Assembly: GCA_014904985.1 (NCBI GenBank)
Contig: MU128925.1
Coordinates: 165,365 to 229,364 of the forward strand
From: Hydnum rufescens UP504
Lineage: Eukaryota > Basidiomycota > Agaricomycetes > Cantharellales > Hydnaceae
Direction of reading: 5' to 3'
Length of the DNA stretch: 64,000 bases
Shown here: positions 11,481-24,928 of the stretch, piece after piece
Numbering within the stretch: the first letter of the stretch is position 1
Layout of the letters: every line of letters starts with the position of its first letter
The notes under the pieces: generated by a model
The model's input: only the letters and a program-made list of their open reading frames with translations
Told to the model about the DNA's origin: nothing
Database searches by the model: none
Position numbers and translations under genes: made by a program

Positions 11481-11946
11481 TTAGTGTTCCGACGCAATGG
11501 CTGTGAATTTCTGCTTCGACATCTGTTTCATACGGCGCATATAACTAAGGTCGAAATCAGAACGAGGAGGGTCAAATCTAGAGCGAAAGGCACACTGACT
11601 CATCGTACTGGCATCTGAAGGAAAAGGTTGAGCGCGTATGTGACACATTCGCAACACAAAACACTCACTTTTCGTACCCATGGCTGAGGTCAAGGAGGGG
11701 CACATTAGAAAACATAGTGCATTGGATTTACGTTGCACGCACCGTTCATGCTCGCACTCCCACGGCACGTAGTTGTTGGCTCGACGACACTGATTCAGGG
11801 GAATAAGTAGCCTAGCCTCAAACAAAATAAACTCCCTGGAAGTGAGCAGGGACAAATGGCACCCACGCCGAACAGTGGTCCCGATAACCAAGAGGAAGGC
11901 GAGTACTCTTTGCCTGGTCCTGAGACGCACTCAATGCTGATGCCAT
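11481..11946 (-). CDS. NDUFB7: NADH dehydrogenase (complex I) subunit NDUFB7/B18
   Basis: Accessory subunit of respiratory complex I on the intermembrane-space side, a twin-CX9C protein. The spliced minus-strand reading is about 80 residues: it starts MASALSASQDQ, has the family block LPLGYRDHCSALLIPLNQC, then NNYVPWECEHERHGYEKCQY and DDYMRRMKQMSKQK, ending ASEH. The cysteines in DHC, NQC, WEC and EKC fit the two CX9C pairs. Four introns of about 50-60 bp are required, and each join restores the family sequence. It is small and heavily split, so an automatic annotation could easily miss it. It sits between convergent SCO1 and tandem actin. Confidence 0.9.
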
Positions 11947-12107
11947 CACAGATTCACTTCAGCACGGCTCTCACGATCGGAAACTTCCGTCAAAAATTCA
12001 AGCTCGTTTGTTGGTTTGGAACGCAAATAGAGTAACTACAGGAAAGAAGAAAGGAAACACTGAAAGAGAGTATAGTACGACTGCTCCGCCCCATTTTCCA
12101 TCTACGC

Positions 12108-13930
<1,823 letters not shown>

Positions 13931-14230
13931 TGTTAGCGGTTTGGGATTGAAGCTGGGGGATGAGGATACAAGGAGTGTAAGTGATCAAGACAGATCACGA
14001 TTTATAGGATGGGCGGTGCAATCACAGGCCGCAGCATAGCCTACGCAGGCCACGAGTAACGCAGGCGCAGTGCACAGCGAACACTCTGAGGCAAAAATGA
14101 AAGACAGGGGAAGCAATGCACTCACGAGTAAAGGGAGAAAAAACTGGGAGTCGGACGAGAGAACCCTAGAACAAGATTTTCGGAGGAAGCCGAAATCCTA
14201 GTGCGCGTCGCTGCTCACAGAAAGATAATC

Positions 14231-15431
14231 ATGGTGCTCGAGGCAACAATGATCATGTAAGAATGTCCGCAGTGAGGGCTGGGGTGATACTAAATGATCC
14301 TAACAGAGTAGACAATTCGGAGTACATGCGCAATGGTGACTACGCGCCAACCCGCTTCGGCGCGCAGTCAGACGCTGTCAACATCATCTTTGGCACCAAG
14401 ACGCAGTCCAATCCCGAAAATACTGTTGGGGTCATGACTATGGCTGGAAAGACGTGCGCGGATAGAATTATTTTGACATTTTCTGGACACCTCATATTAC
14501 ACTTAGGCCAGAAGTGCTCGTCACCCCAACTGGAGATATTGGGAAAGTTCTCGTTGCTCTACATAACCTCAAAATCGGTGGCGAGGCGGATCTTGCCACA
14601 GGGATTCAGATTGCTCAACTCGCACTCAAGCATCGACTAAATAAGAACCAGAGGCAACGAATAATTGTCTTCGTTGGCTCACCACTCGTTGCAGACGAGA
14701 AATCTCTGGTAAAGTTGGGCAAGAAGCTCAAGAAGAATAATGTTTCCATCGATGTGGTATCGTTTGGAGAGGCAGAAGAAAACGATTCACGACTGCGGAC
14801 ATTTGTCGACACTGTTTCTAGTGCTGATAACAGGTAATGTGCAGCCTGGGAACAATTATCACCATGCCTCACGTTCCTCTTGGCAGTCATCTTCTCTCTA
14901 TACCAGCCGGGCCACATTTGATTTCTGACGCAATTATATCCTCACCGATTTTGGCGGGCGAAGATGGCATTCCAGGCGGCATAGATGGTGATCCAGCTGG
15001 GGCAACGGGAGGTGGGCAGAATTTCGAGTTCGGAGTTGATCCCAGTCTCGACCCAGAGCTTGCTATGGTTCGTCAACGGTCATTATGTAGGTTATCATCC
15101 CGAGACTGACTCACTGTCTAATCATCAGGCACTCCGTTTGTCGATGCAGGAGGAGCAAGCTCGGAGAGACGCCGGAACAAGTGCCAGCACTGCCGCCGTC
15201 GAGGGCGCCGGGCTTCCTACCACCACACCTCCAGCCCCTCAACCATCGTCTCCGACGGCTGCAGGCGATGCACCTATAGATGAAGATGATGAGGCATTAC
15301 TAGCACAAGCACTCGCGTTATCTCAGGGTGAGGATGTTGAGATGGCAGACGAGGCGGACCTGGACGAAGCAGAGGCGATTGCGCTTGCCATTCGGGAGAG
15401 CGCCGGGGACGAGCAGCCTCCAAAGAAGTAG
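14231..15431 (+). CDS. RPN10: 26S proteasome regulatory subunit RPN10 (ubiquitin receptor)
   Basis: Ubiquitin receptor of the 19S regulatory particle. Exon 1 encodes MVLEATMI (14231-14256). A VWA domain follows: [72 protein letters not shown] and [10 protein letters not shown]. The C-terminal half holds three ubiquitin-interacting motifs: [21 protein letters not shown] and [10 protein letters not shown], separated by an Ala/Pro-rich linker, and ends EQPPKK. Three UIMs are more than the single UIM of budding yeast and fit other basidiomycetes (inference). FUR1 follows in tandem 88 bp downstream; actin is the divergent neighbour. Confidence 0.95.
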
Positions 15432-15519
15432 CGACGTTGTAGACGAATATCATTCTCATATTGTGAAGTGGGGACTGTTGCGTGGCTGTGCAGTGCTTTC
15501 GCTTGTTGTTCTCTTTGCC

Positions 15520-16725
15520 ATGACCGCCAATCGCCCTGCAACAGGTCTCCCACCCAATGTGTTCACACTCAATTATAGTCCCCAGCTTGAAGCCCTGTAC
15601 ACCATAATTAGGGACAAGAACACCCCCAGGCAAGACCTAGATGAAGCATGCGTGAGGGTGCTCGACTGATCATAAGCAGAGGTGACTTTATCTTCTACAC
15701 CGATCGTATTATCCGCCTCCTGGTGGAGGAAGGTGGGCCCTTTCATCATGGATTTTATGATATAGCAGCCATAATCCACGGGGTAGGCCTGAATCATCTC
15801 CCGGTCATCCCAAAGACCGTTGAGACACCGACAGGTAAAGTCGGCGGGGTGTAATTCCACAGTACCTTCACTCTCTCAATATCGTGTGTACTAGGTGTTC
15901 AATATGAGGGCGTTGGTTTCGAGGGCCGCATTTGCGGAGTATCCATTCTTCGAGCAGGAGAGGTATGGGTAATCTAAAGGATAATTACGCTTATCCTCAT
16001 CTTCAGAGTAGGCGATGGAGGCAGGCCTGCGTGAAGTTTGTCGCAGCGTCCGGATTGGAAAAATCCTGATTCAAAGGGTGGGAGACGGTCCACAAATCAT
16101 ATGGTGACCATTCTTAACGAATATGGTTACAAGGATGAAGAAACAGCGGAAGCCAAACTGTTCTATTCCAAGGTGCGTTCACAATCACTGTCTTGTAGAA
16201 GTTGGATGATCAATGGCTGGACCAGCTCCCGCCTGACATTTCCTCGCGATATGTGCTCTTGTTGGACCCGATGCTAGGTATGCCAACTTCCTTATTCGGA
16301 TATGAAATGTTGATGGTTGCTTGGCAGCCACGGGCGGAAGTGCTCTCAAGGCCGTCGAAGTCTTGAAGGAACATGGCGTTCCAGAAGAGCGCATAATTTT
16401 CATAAACCTGGTCTGAATAGCGCTCTTCGCTTCCCATATCACTCTGACCATACGTGAGGTAGATTGCATCTCCCGAGGGGCTTAGGACTTTCTGTGGCAA
16501 ACTTCCCCTGCTACGAGTCGTTACGGGCTGGATTGATCAGGGACTTAACGAGAAGGCCTACATGTAGGTCCAGCAACCCCCAAGTTGATCAAATCACCAT
16601 GCTCATCGAGAGTTACAGCATTCCCGGTTTGGGCGATTTTGGCGAACGACGGTGAGTGCACCCACGAAACCCTTCGGCGTTTTTCGGAAAATGAAAGTGC
16701 CTCTCCAAACAGATACACCATGTGA
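15520..16725 (+). CDS. FUR1: Uracil phosphoribosyltransferase
   Basis: Pyrimidine salvage enzyme that converts uracil and PRPP to UMP; its loss is a classic route to 5-fluorouracil and 5-fluorocytosine resistance in fungi. The start MTANRPATGLPPNVF leads to LEALYTIIRDKNT, then RGDFIFYTDRIIRLLVEE, GLNHLPVIPKTVETPTG, YEGVGFEGRICGVSILRAGE, AMEAGLREVCRSVRIGKILI, DEETAEAKLFYSK, the PRPP-binding loop YVLLLDPMLATGGSALKA and VPGLGDFGERRY-like end IPGLGDFGERRYTM with TGA at 16723-16725. About nine exons, all with introns near 50 bp. The catalytic PRPP loop is complete. Confidence 0.95.
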
Positions 16726-16882
16726 GGGTATCAGGAATCAGTGATTCGGATAACATGTATATAGCCCAATGAAAGTTTGTCAAGCCGAGCGATTACGAGG
16801 CCAATGCGGCAGTGCAGCGTTTCCCTTCCGGCTGTCCCCGGTGCGCACCCGACTGTTTCCTCCGTTTTTTCCAGGCCTGGGG

Positions 16883-19800
16883 ATGATCCCCAAAGTACTC
16901 CTCTACGGTCCCAGGGCTGCCTGGCATGTTCAACAGACTGCAAATAACAGCTTCAGAAATGTCCTTCAATTGCAAAATGTGCCTGTTGTTGGCCCTTCTG
17001 CCTCATCCAGTGGCAGCATCCTAAATATTCCGGGCGCTGCAAGCTCAAGCTGGGGTGCCGGTGGCAGTCAATACTACACCTATCAGGGCTATACGGTGAG
17101 CTTCATTCGAATATATCTTTCTTGCTCATAGTTTAATCAAGGTGTCGCCTGTTTCCAAGGGCGCTGGGCGAGCAATAACACAAGCCAATTCATCCACATC
17201 TAACGACACCAGCCGCGATCAATCCGATGATAAAGAAGAGCGGCCCGTCATTCGAATTCGCGCCCTTGGGCGCCCATTCCCATCCCGTGATGGCGGTGTA
17301 TCTGCGCGCCGTGCCCGTAGCAATAGTTTGTCGATAGGTTCGGGGCATATTCAACGAGCACGGGACTTGGGCGTGCTTCAAGTCGTACAGCATCATGCTC
17401 GCTTCAATCATACGTTCGCTCCATCGCCGCCTACTCTACAGGCTGCCGCTGAGGAATTACATTCTTCACCATCGTCCCCTTCTGGTACATATTCCCTGCC
17501 TATGCCACGCGTCCCCCCGTCCGAATCAAAAGACGGAGACCTTGCTTTTGTGCGGATGAAGGCGGCTCATTCCAGCGGTGACCGGGTCCAAGTACTCTCT
17601 TTAATCGAGGAATATTCGCTTCGAAGTGAAGATCGGATGAACTGGTTGGGATCCAAACCCGCGGCGATATATAACCTTGCGTTGGATGCGTTGGTTCATA
17701 TGCGTCGGCCTGGGGAACATTTGACTGCCATTCTCGAGGTGCACAACGCGATGCTCGCGCAGAGTCTCATACCTAATGACGACATCTACCATAAGCTTCT
17801 CAACGTTATGCTAGATCGAGACGTGGAGGTACATGATTCCCTAGAGTACGTTAACAGGCGACTTTGGCGAAGCGAATTAGGGATCAGCGTCGAGGTCACC
17901 TCTTTTCTCGAAACCCGGCATCGCCTAGAGGCCGAGAAGAATTATGAATCTGCTATTGCTCTCTTCGAAGCCGGAGTCACATTCCGAGACACCGTGTTTC
18001 CGGGGCCACTTCACCATCGGCTTCTCCAAGCTTGCGCCAAGCGTGCCGATGTGGAAACAGCTCTTGGAATATTCTCCCGGTATGAGCATCGTCATGGGCC
18101 TGCTCCCATGAGAATATACACATCTCTTCTCGAGGTGTACCGATCTGCTGGTGATCTGGAAGGCGCGAAGGAGATCTTTATCGATTTCTCAACCAAAGTG
18201 ACTAAAACCCCCTCTCTTGCTAAACGAGCACCCCTTGAAAAATCGCTCCATGATGAGATGATTTCAACATACATCGAATGTGGTCAGTCCGATAAAGCCC
18301 TTGAGCTCCTTGAAATTATGATGGACCAAGGCAGAAATGATCGCTACCCTCCCCGTCCGAGTCTCGCTACGTACCGTGGTATCATCGAGAGCTTCTGCAA
18401 AAGCGGTGACGTGGAATCTGCTATTCGTTGGTACCATAGGCTCGATCACCAAAATCCGGACGAAGATGGAGAGGATGCCGCGTTATTACCCCCTTCGCGT
18501 CTCAAGCCCGATTATTTGATGTGGAGGGTTATCTTCGATGCATTGGCTTCCGGGGCTCAATTGGATGAGTTGAACAAATTCGTAGGATCCATTGCCCGAT
18601 CCCATCGCCTTTGGATGGCCCCTGGGGACCTTCAGATATGGCTGGATCTCAACAGTATCTGTTTGACCCAAAGCCATCAAGATATACAACGGGAGCAATT
18701 ATCTTTGCTAGCCGACCTCTTCTTATCTATCGCGACCCCTCGGTCCTTGGACAACTTCACCCCCTCTTTCCGTCATTCAGTGCTTGAACTCGTTCATCTT
18801 TCGATCAAAGTGGATCTTCCAGTAGAGGCTCTCAAGCTGCTTCGACCTCTCGTGCTCAGCAGATTCTCTGAGAAGGAGGATCAAAGCTACGACAAGATGC
18901 CAGGAGAGTCTCGCGTCCGAGTCCATCGTATCTGGTTTCTCAACCTCTGCACCCGCATCCTCAAAGTCTGTTCCTCAGACCAGGTTCATCCCACAACCAT
19001 TTTCCGCGTCGCACTCGACATCGCCAAGCTTGCACGACACATTGACGCTGCCGATGCCGGTGCAGGAACTGTGGCTTCCGAGTATTATGCACCGGGTTCC
19101 GAATCATTATCCGCCAATAATTCCGAGGACTTGGGCATTCTCGCGAATGCCTTCTGTGACGCCGAACTTCGGGCTTGCGAACAATCACCTCCACAAATCT
19201 CGTCTAAATTTGAGGCATTCATAAATGATATTGCCGGATTTGAGAACTCGCGTGTTTCGCACGAGATCCCCTTCCAGCGAATTGCTCAAGTACTTCAAAA
19301 AAGTCGGGGCGAAGTCGCTGCTGCCACTATCCTTCGTCCCCTCGGCCAACGCGCCCTTGAGTATATCACACCTCCGCAGACCCCGCCCGAACAGGCGACC
19401 ATTTCAGAGTACGAGCCGTTGCCCATCCCCAATCCCAACTCAACTTCGGGTTCCTCGTCGATGACGGCTCAAATTGATGCGGCACACTCACAGTTCGTAG
19501 ATGAGCATTCCATTGGCTCAAATGGACGCCAGCGAGAAGACCCAAGTCCTCTCGTATGCTTCGAGCGTTTCCGAGACGGTGCCCGCCGTGGGATCTATCC
19601 TTCGCCCCAAGTCATAGGGCGCCTTATCACAGCTTTGGGTCGTCTCGGAGAATTAGACAAAGTACATCATGTGTATTCTGCCTCCCAGGCCGTATTAGCG
19701 TCTCTTGAGCACGAAAAACGCTTGCAAACGGCTGGATGGTTCGGGATAGAAGACCAAATGATTTCTGCACTGTCTCATGCCGGTCATCCTGACGCTGCCA

Positions 19801-21138
19801 ATGTTCATCGTACTCGAATTATACAACATGGAGGAACACCATCGGCGGATTCTTATGGTGCCCTTATCGCTGCCACGAAGGATACTACGGATGACACCAG
19901 CCTTGCCCAGGAGTTGTTCGACGAATCTATCCGTTTGAATGTTGTTCCCAACATATATCTTTACAACACCATCATATCTAAACTAGCCAAGGCACGGAAG
20001 ACTGAGTACGCGCTCGAGTTATTCCATAGAATGCCTTACTTGGGTATGAGGCCCAGTACAGTCACGTACGCGGCAGTCATTGGAGCTTGTTGCCGAGTTG
20101 GGGATGGCGAATCAGCCATCTTTCTCTTCGATGAGATGGTCCAGCAAGCTCGGTACCGACCTCGAGTTCCAGTCTATAATAGCATGATTCAATTTTTCGT
20201 CACCCACAAAAAGGACAGGGAAGGAGCACTTCGCTATCACGCTCTCTTGTTGGACAGTGGTTTGAAACCAACTGCACACACCTATAAAGCAAGTATCTAT
20301 GGTTCATGATATCCCCCTATTCGACTGACGTTGCCTCACACGCTAGCTTTTGCTGGACGCATTCGGATCTATTGAGCCTGTCGATGTAGCCTCCCTTGAA
20401 TCAACCTTCCAAGACGCATTATCCCAATCCTACGTCCAGGGACCCCACTGGGCCGCCTTGATTAATGCATGGGGATGTGTGCTGAAGGATCTAGACCGGG
20501 CAGTGGAGATTTTCGAATCTATCAAAGCCCAGAACCAGGCTTTACCCGATGCCATAGTCTACGAGGCCTTTTTCAGCGCACTATTCACGGCCGAACGGCT
20601 TGACCTTGTCTCTCAGTATCTAGACAGGATGCGAGAAAGCGGTGTCCACATGACTGCTTATATTGCGAATGTGCTTATCAGGGGATACACATCGGTCGGC
20701 GATATGGATCGGGCGCGAGCCACTTTCGATTCCCTTGTAGATCCTCCAATAGGCGTTGCCGCTCCTCATAATCATCTCACTCCTTCGGCTCCATCTGTAC
20801 AATCCGTTCCTGCAGATGCTCCGGTGTACAGGGAGGTCAGTGAAAGTCTGGTATTTTACGTAGGCGCATGACTGATTGTCCTTTTACTGGAACAGCCGTC
20901 TTCTTGGGAAGCGATGATCAAAGCGGAGCTGGATTTCGGAGACCGAGATAGAGCGCATGCTTTGATGGATCGTTTAGATGCTAGGCACGTCCGGACCCCT
21001 ACCCCTTGTGGAAAGACAATTTCTGATTTCCCGTTTCGCGAATACAGGATGTTCCCGGTTGCCGTGACCAGTCGAGTTCGAGCTTTGTTCGCTGAGATCG
21101 TAGAGTCAATGTCGCCCCCAACGTCAATATCAACATAA
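16883..21138 (+). CDS. Large mitochondrial pentatricopeptide repeat (PPR) protein
   Basis: A protein of about 1,350 residues, mostly from one 3.1-kb exon (17142-20288). The N-terminus (MIPKVLLYGPRAAWHVQQ) is basic and lacks acids, as in a mitochondrial presequence. PPR units are clear in the C-terminal half, for example VPNIYLYNTIISKLAKARK, MRPSTVTYAAVIGACCRVGD, VPVYNSMIQFFVTHKKD and LKPTAHTYKLLLDAFGS; earlier units around residues 280-450 are more degenerate. PPR proteins bind organellar RNA for processing, stability or translation. The target cannot be told. The intron at 20289-20346 has a GC-AG border. The start was taken as the ATG giving the best presequence; an in-frame ATG lies at 16769. 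Confidence 0.85.
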
Positions 21139-21229
21139 AATGCCACCTGTGCAACCAGTTACTAGGTTATTATTTTAGACTTCCCGATGTTCTCATTATT
21201 TCCTCATCTTCATGATCTTTAGATTCATT

Positions 21230-22133
21230 CTAATCTTGTATAGTAGTGTCATCCAACCACACCACCGCTCCATCATCTCGGATAAGCTTGAAACGTACTA
21301 CATCCCATATGAGCTTCTCTACAGTGGGGTTCGCGTAGACATGAACACGTACACACAGTGAAGGCGGAGCCCTTGGTCTTCCTGATGCTGGAAAAGTAGA
21401 CTGTACCGCTCCCTACGTTTCCAAAAAAAAAAATTGTAGAAGTAGAAACATACTTGAATCGAAATCGCACCGGCCTTTGTTGCCGCGAACACGAAAACTA
21501 ACCTGGGACGATCGTTACCCGTCAATTCCAAGGTATTGACAATGAGAGGGAACAGATTACGATCATGAAATGAACTCACATCGACTTTGCCTTGCAAGAG
21601 GTTGATCTACGTCGAGAGCTCATGAAACGTGCTCAACACGAGAATAAAACAGACGACAACCAACCGCCCCCGCGATCCAAGGCTCACCCAACATGTACCA
21701 CGCGGGTTCAGGTACGACGCCTTCCCCTAGGGCATCGACGACTTTGGCATTGTTTGGGCTCTGTAGGGCCACTAATATACGTTGCACTACTGAACTGGAG
21801 AGTCTCTCCTGGTTCGTCGCATGAAGGATGAAGGCGCCCCAGATAGAAACGACGAGAACGCCCACGGCTCCATAGAAGGCTACGCTCGACTAGAGAAGTG
21901 ACGGAAGAGTAGATAGTAAGAAGTCACCTTTGGATATACATATATACCTTCGCTTCTGGTAATTCGCGTTTGGGAACTGGTCGAGAATGGACGGTCTGTG
22001 GCCGGGAGGGTGCGTCGAACGTGAGGATCTCGGGATCTCGGGGACGCAGCAGCCTAGGGTGTGTGGTCAGTGTCCTCCGCGCGGCCAGCGGAAGTATTCG
22101 TCTCAGTGCTTTCGAAGTAGATGGTTTAAACAT
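21230..22133 (-). CDS. COA1: COA1, cytochrome c oxidase assembly factor 1
   Basis: Inner-membrane assembly factor acting with Shy1/Mss51 in Cox1 maturation. The N-terminus (MFKPSTSKALRRILPLAARR) is an amphipathic basic presequence. A hydrophobic segment, GVLVVSIWGAFILHATNQER, is the single membrane span. The family domain follows as SSSVVQRILVALQ, VVDALGEGV-EPAWYMLGEPW, the QGKVDVS block, GTVYFSSIRKTKGSAFTV and a C-terminus RFKLIRDDGAVVWLDDTTIQD. The order and the W-x-GEPW block fit fungal Coa1. It is split into several short exons including an A-rich 3' intron (21421-21435 in the plus strand). An in-frame ATG at 22163 is an alternative start. It converges with the PPR gene 91 bp away. Confidence 0.85.
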
Positions 22134-22372
22134 GGCTTGTGGCGCGTCGGACAACTCCGTCACAATCTTGAGTTTCCATTTACGAAAACCAAACGCGCGC
22201 TAGTGATGCCGCGACTTGGAGTCGATAAAAAAATAACACCTAGTAGTGACCTCATTACACCACTTTTCTGCCCACACTCAACAACTCCTGCCACTCTTTT
22301 GTATTCTCTTTCAGACTGCGGTACAAAGAAACCATGACCGGTTGTAGTGAGTGAGAAAATTTTCGACTCCGT

Positions 22373-22405
22373 GACTCGGCTCGACTCAACTGAGTCGAGC
22401 GAGTC
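22373..22405. repeat. 33-bp imperfect palindrome
   Basis: Two 10-bp arms, GCTCGACTCA and its complement TGAGTCGAGC, are separated by AC, and are flanked by outer GACTC and GAGTC. It lies in the 397-bp gap between the PDI stop (22531) and the COA1 start (22133), so it could act as a protein-binding site for the COA1 promoter or form a hairpin near the PDI 3' end. Function is unknown. Confidence 0.6.
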
Positions 22406-22530
22406 GCGGCAACACTAACGCGCGCCCCTCCGATAATTTCTTCACTGCCGATCGTACTAGCACATGACTGTAATATTACCAAAGATAAAATGACCATAAG
22501 AAATACAGCAAAAATCACATGGCGGTTCCT

Positions 22531-24888
22531 TTAATCCAAGCGCGCGCCCATACGAGATCGATGAGACAAATCGCGGGTATCCGCCGCGACTATGCGCTGA
22601 AAGAAGAAGAAGACTGCAGCCAGAGTGCCAATAATCGCGAATAGCGTAAGATAAAGATGGTGCGCTAGGGCTTCACCGAAGACCTCGAGTCCATTGTGAA
22701 CCACCTTCCAAGACTAGCTCAATAAACAGGGTCTTATCTGGAGAGTATACTATTACTCACTCGGATTTTCCTTTCAATCCAATTCTCACCTGGAAACAAG
22801 GGGGTCAAAATATTTATAGGGGTAGAAGGAGAACGACTCACTATGCTTAGGAACAAGGGATCGTGAGGACATCGCATCTAAAGCAGATACAATTTTCCGA
22901 GCGTCCAACGCAATAGCTTTCTCAGTTTCATCAACATCGTAATACAACAGATGCTGTGACAATGGGTGAGATAAAACCCCGAAGCGTACATGGTTTGGCT
23001 TACCTTGTGATCAGCGAGAACGACGGAGGGTGTTGATTTAACCCCATACATAGTTCGGAGCCAATCTTCCCATTGTTCGAAGTCCATCCATACAAATAAC
23101 ACTGATGGGCCATGGGCTCTCCGATTCCAGACTCTACTAGCTTCCCCAAGAATCGTTTCTGTGGAAGCACTGTCTGATCGACCCACCACGGTAAGCACGA
23201 CAAGGTCTGCGGCACTGGAACGCATGACGTCGGGGAAGTTTCCCGCAGTGAGTTCGAACGCGCTGGGAAATCGATGGCGATTGAGCCATCGTTCAATGGA
23301 GCGTACCGACATGTCGGCAGATAAGTGAAGAATAGAAGGAGAATCAACTTGGTGATCCTTAACGGATACAATTACAGAACCAGATGCTGGATCTGCTCCA
23401 AACTGGTCAAATAGATCCGGATCTGTGCCTTGGTAGATCTGGATGCCACCGAGGTGTGCATGGGACGCCCGCGTCACCATATCCTATGACAAAATTACAC
23501 TGAATATTGATAATGATTGGGAGGAGATACTCCGAACCAGATCGGATTCCGGACTTGTGAAAGTCCGCAAATACACGAAGAAGGCAGGCTCGGTCTTTAC
23601 AACTTGCTCGAGTTCACTTGTATCCAACATGGGGAGGCCACTGTGATACCTGGGTTAAGAGCCAGCAATTGCCTGGTTTTGGTTACTCACGAAGAAGCGG
23701 CCACTGCTTTTGTGATCCAAGGCTCCAACGCCACAAGGGTTCTAGCACCGTGGTAGTCCAATTTGTTCCCGGATTGGTACCTAAAGTCAAGTTGTAAGAA
23801 CTTTGCCAAGCGTATTATTCCAGGGAATAGACAAGCGCACAGGGTGAGCGTGGGATACCCAGACACGCCTTCTTTCTTGCAAAGAGTGGAATGTTCATCA
23901 CAATTGACCTCGCCTATATTTACGACGCCTTTCATGCGACTAGCAAGCTCGGTCCATACTGGACGCACGACATTTTAGGTTGGTGACAAATCAGATCAAA
24001 CGTCAACCTCACCTGGTGCCAACTTCTTGCAATGCCCACACCTTTAGAAAAAAGGGAACCATAGTTATGCTTCGAAACGAAGAGTAGGGAAAGGGAAGGG
24101 ACTTGCCAGGGGGCAAACATTTTGACAAATAAAGGACCTTCAGCGACAGCAGCCCCAAAGGTAGTGTCCGTGAGCTGAACAACATGGCCCAGGGCATTGG
24201 GCACAATGGGCGATGTCGCTCCTGGGCTGATCTCGCGGCGTGTAAACACTCTAACGTGTTCGTCTATATATTCTGAGACATCCTCAAGGGACCTATCACC
24301 ATTATACCTGCATATTGATAGAAATGATCAGGTCAGATGGCGATAGACGAATGTTCCTGTAGAGAGCCCACGTCTCCATAGCCTGGCCATCTTGATACCT
24401 GGGAAGGCATTAGTAGAGGCACACCAAGGGGTACACAGATATGCGCACATAGTTATTTTTGGGTAAAACGTGACATTCTGCTCGTTGCACAAGTCTGAAA
24501 TAAATGAGATAAGGTGTGATGGGGGAGGGAATCCAATCCCTTGTGGCCTACCCCCTTGAGCGATGCAATCGACCTGTGCCATCTGAAAGCCAAATGAGGC
24601 CTTGGAAGCCTTATCCAAGGTAAGCTGTTGCCAGGTCGATTTGAATCGCTTGCAATGGACACAGTACGGGCTAAAGAACTCAATCAACCTTGCAAGGCAG
24701 AAAAATGTCGTCAATCGCTTGAGCCGGAACAAGGATGTAGAGCCAGCACACCATAAGCCTTTGGCAGTGGCATCGGAAAAATCTGCTTGGGTAAGCTGTT
24801 TCAACGACTCGGTAGAAGATTCAACGGGGGCTGCTCTAATCCCAAGAGCCAGGGCAACGATTGTCGATAATATCGTCCAGGAGACCAT
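22531..24888 (-). CDS. Transmembrane protein disulfide isomerase (two thioredoxin domains)
   Basis: ER oxidoreductase. The start MVSWTILSTIVALALGIRAA is a signal peptide. Thioredoxin domain 1 has LIEFFSPYCVHCKRFKSTWQ, with a CVHC active site. Domain 2 has LFVKMFAPW joined to CGHCKKLAP, a canonical CGHC site, followed by VNIGEVNCDEHSTLCKKEGV and SGYPTLTL. A long redox-inactive region follows, and near the C-terminus is a membrane span (LYLTLFAIIGTLAAVFFFF) with a short basic tail ending MGARLD. This layout resembles TMX3 or fungal Eps1-like proteins. The CGHC motif is created by splicing across a GC-AG intron (24042-24106). Divergent from CGI121, only 40 bp between start codons. Confidence 0.88.
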
Positions 24889-24928
24889 GACACAGAGGGA
24901 AGGGCGGCAGCGGCAACACCCGGGTGGG
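24889..24928. promoter_or_regulatory. 40-bp bidirectional promoter PDI/CGI121
   Basis: Purine-rich on the plus strand and G/C-rich, with 40 bp between the two chosen ATGs. If the starts are right, the transcripts are almost certainly overlapping at their 5' ends. Confidence 0.6.
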
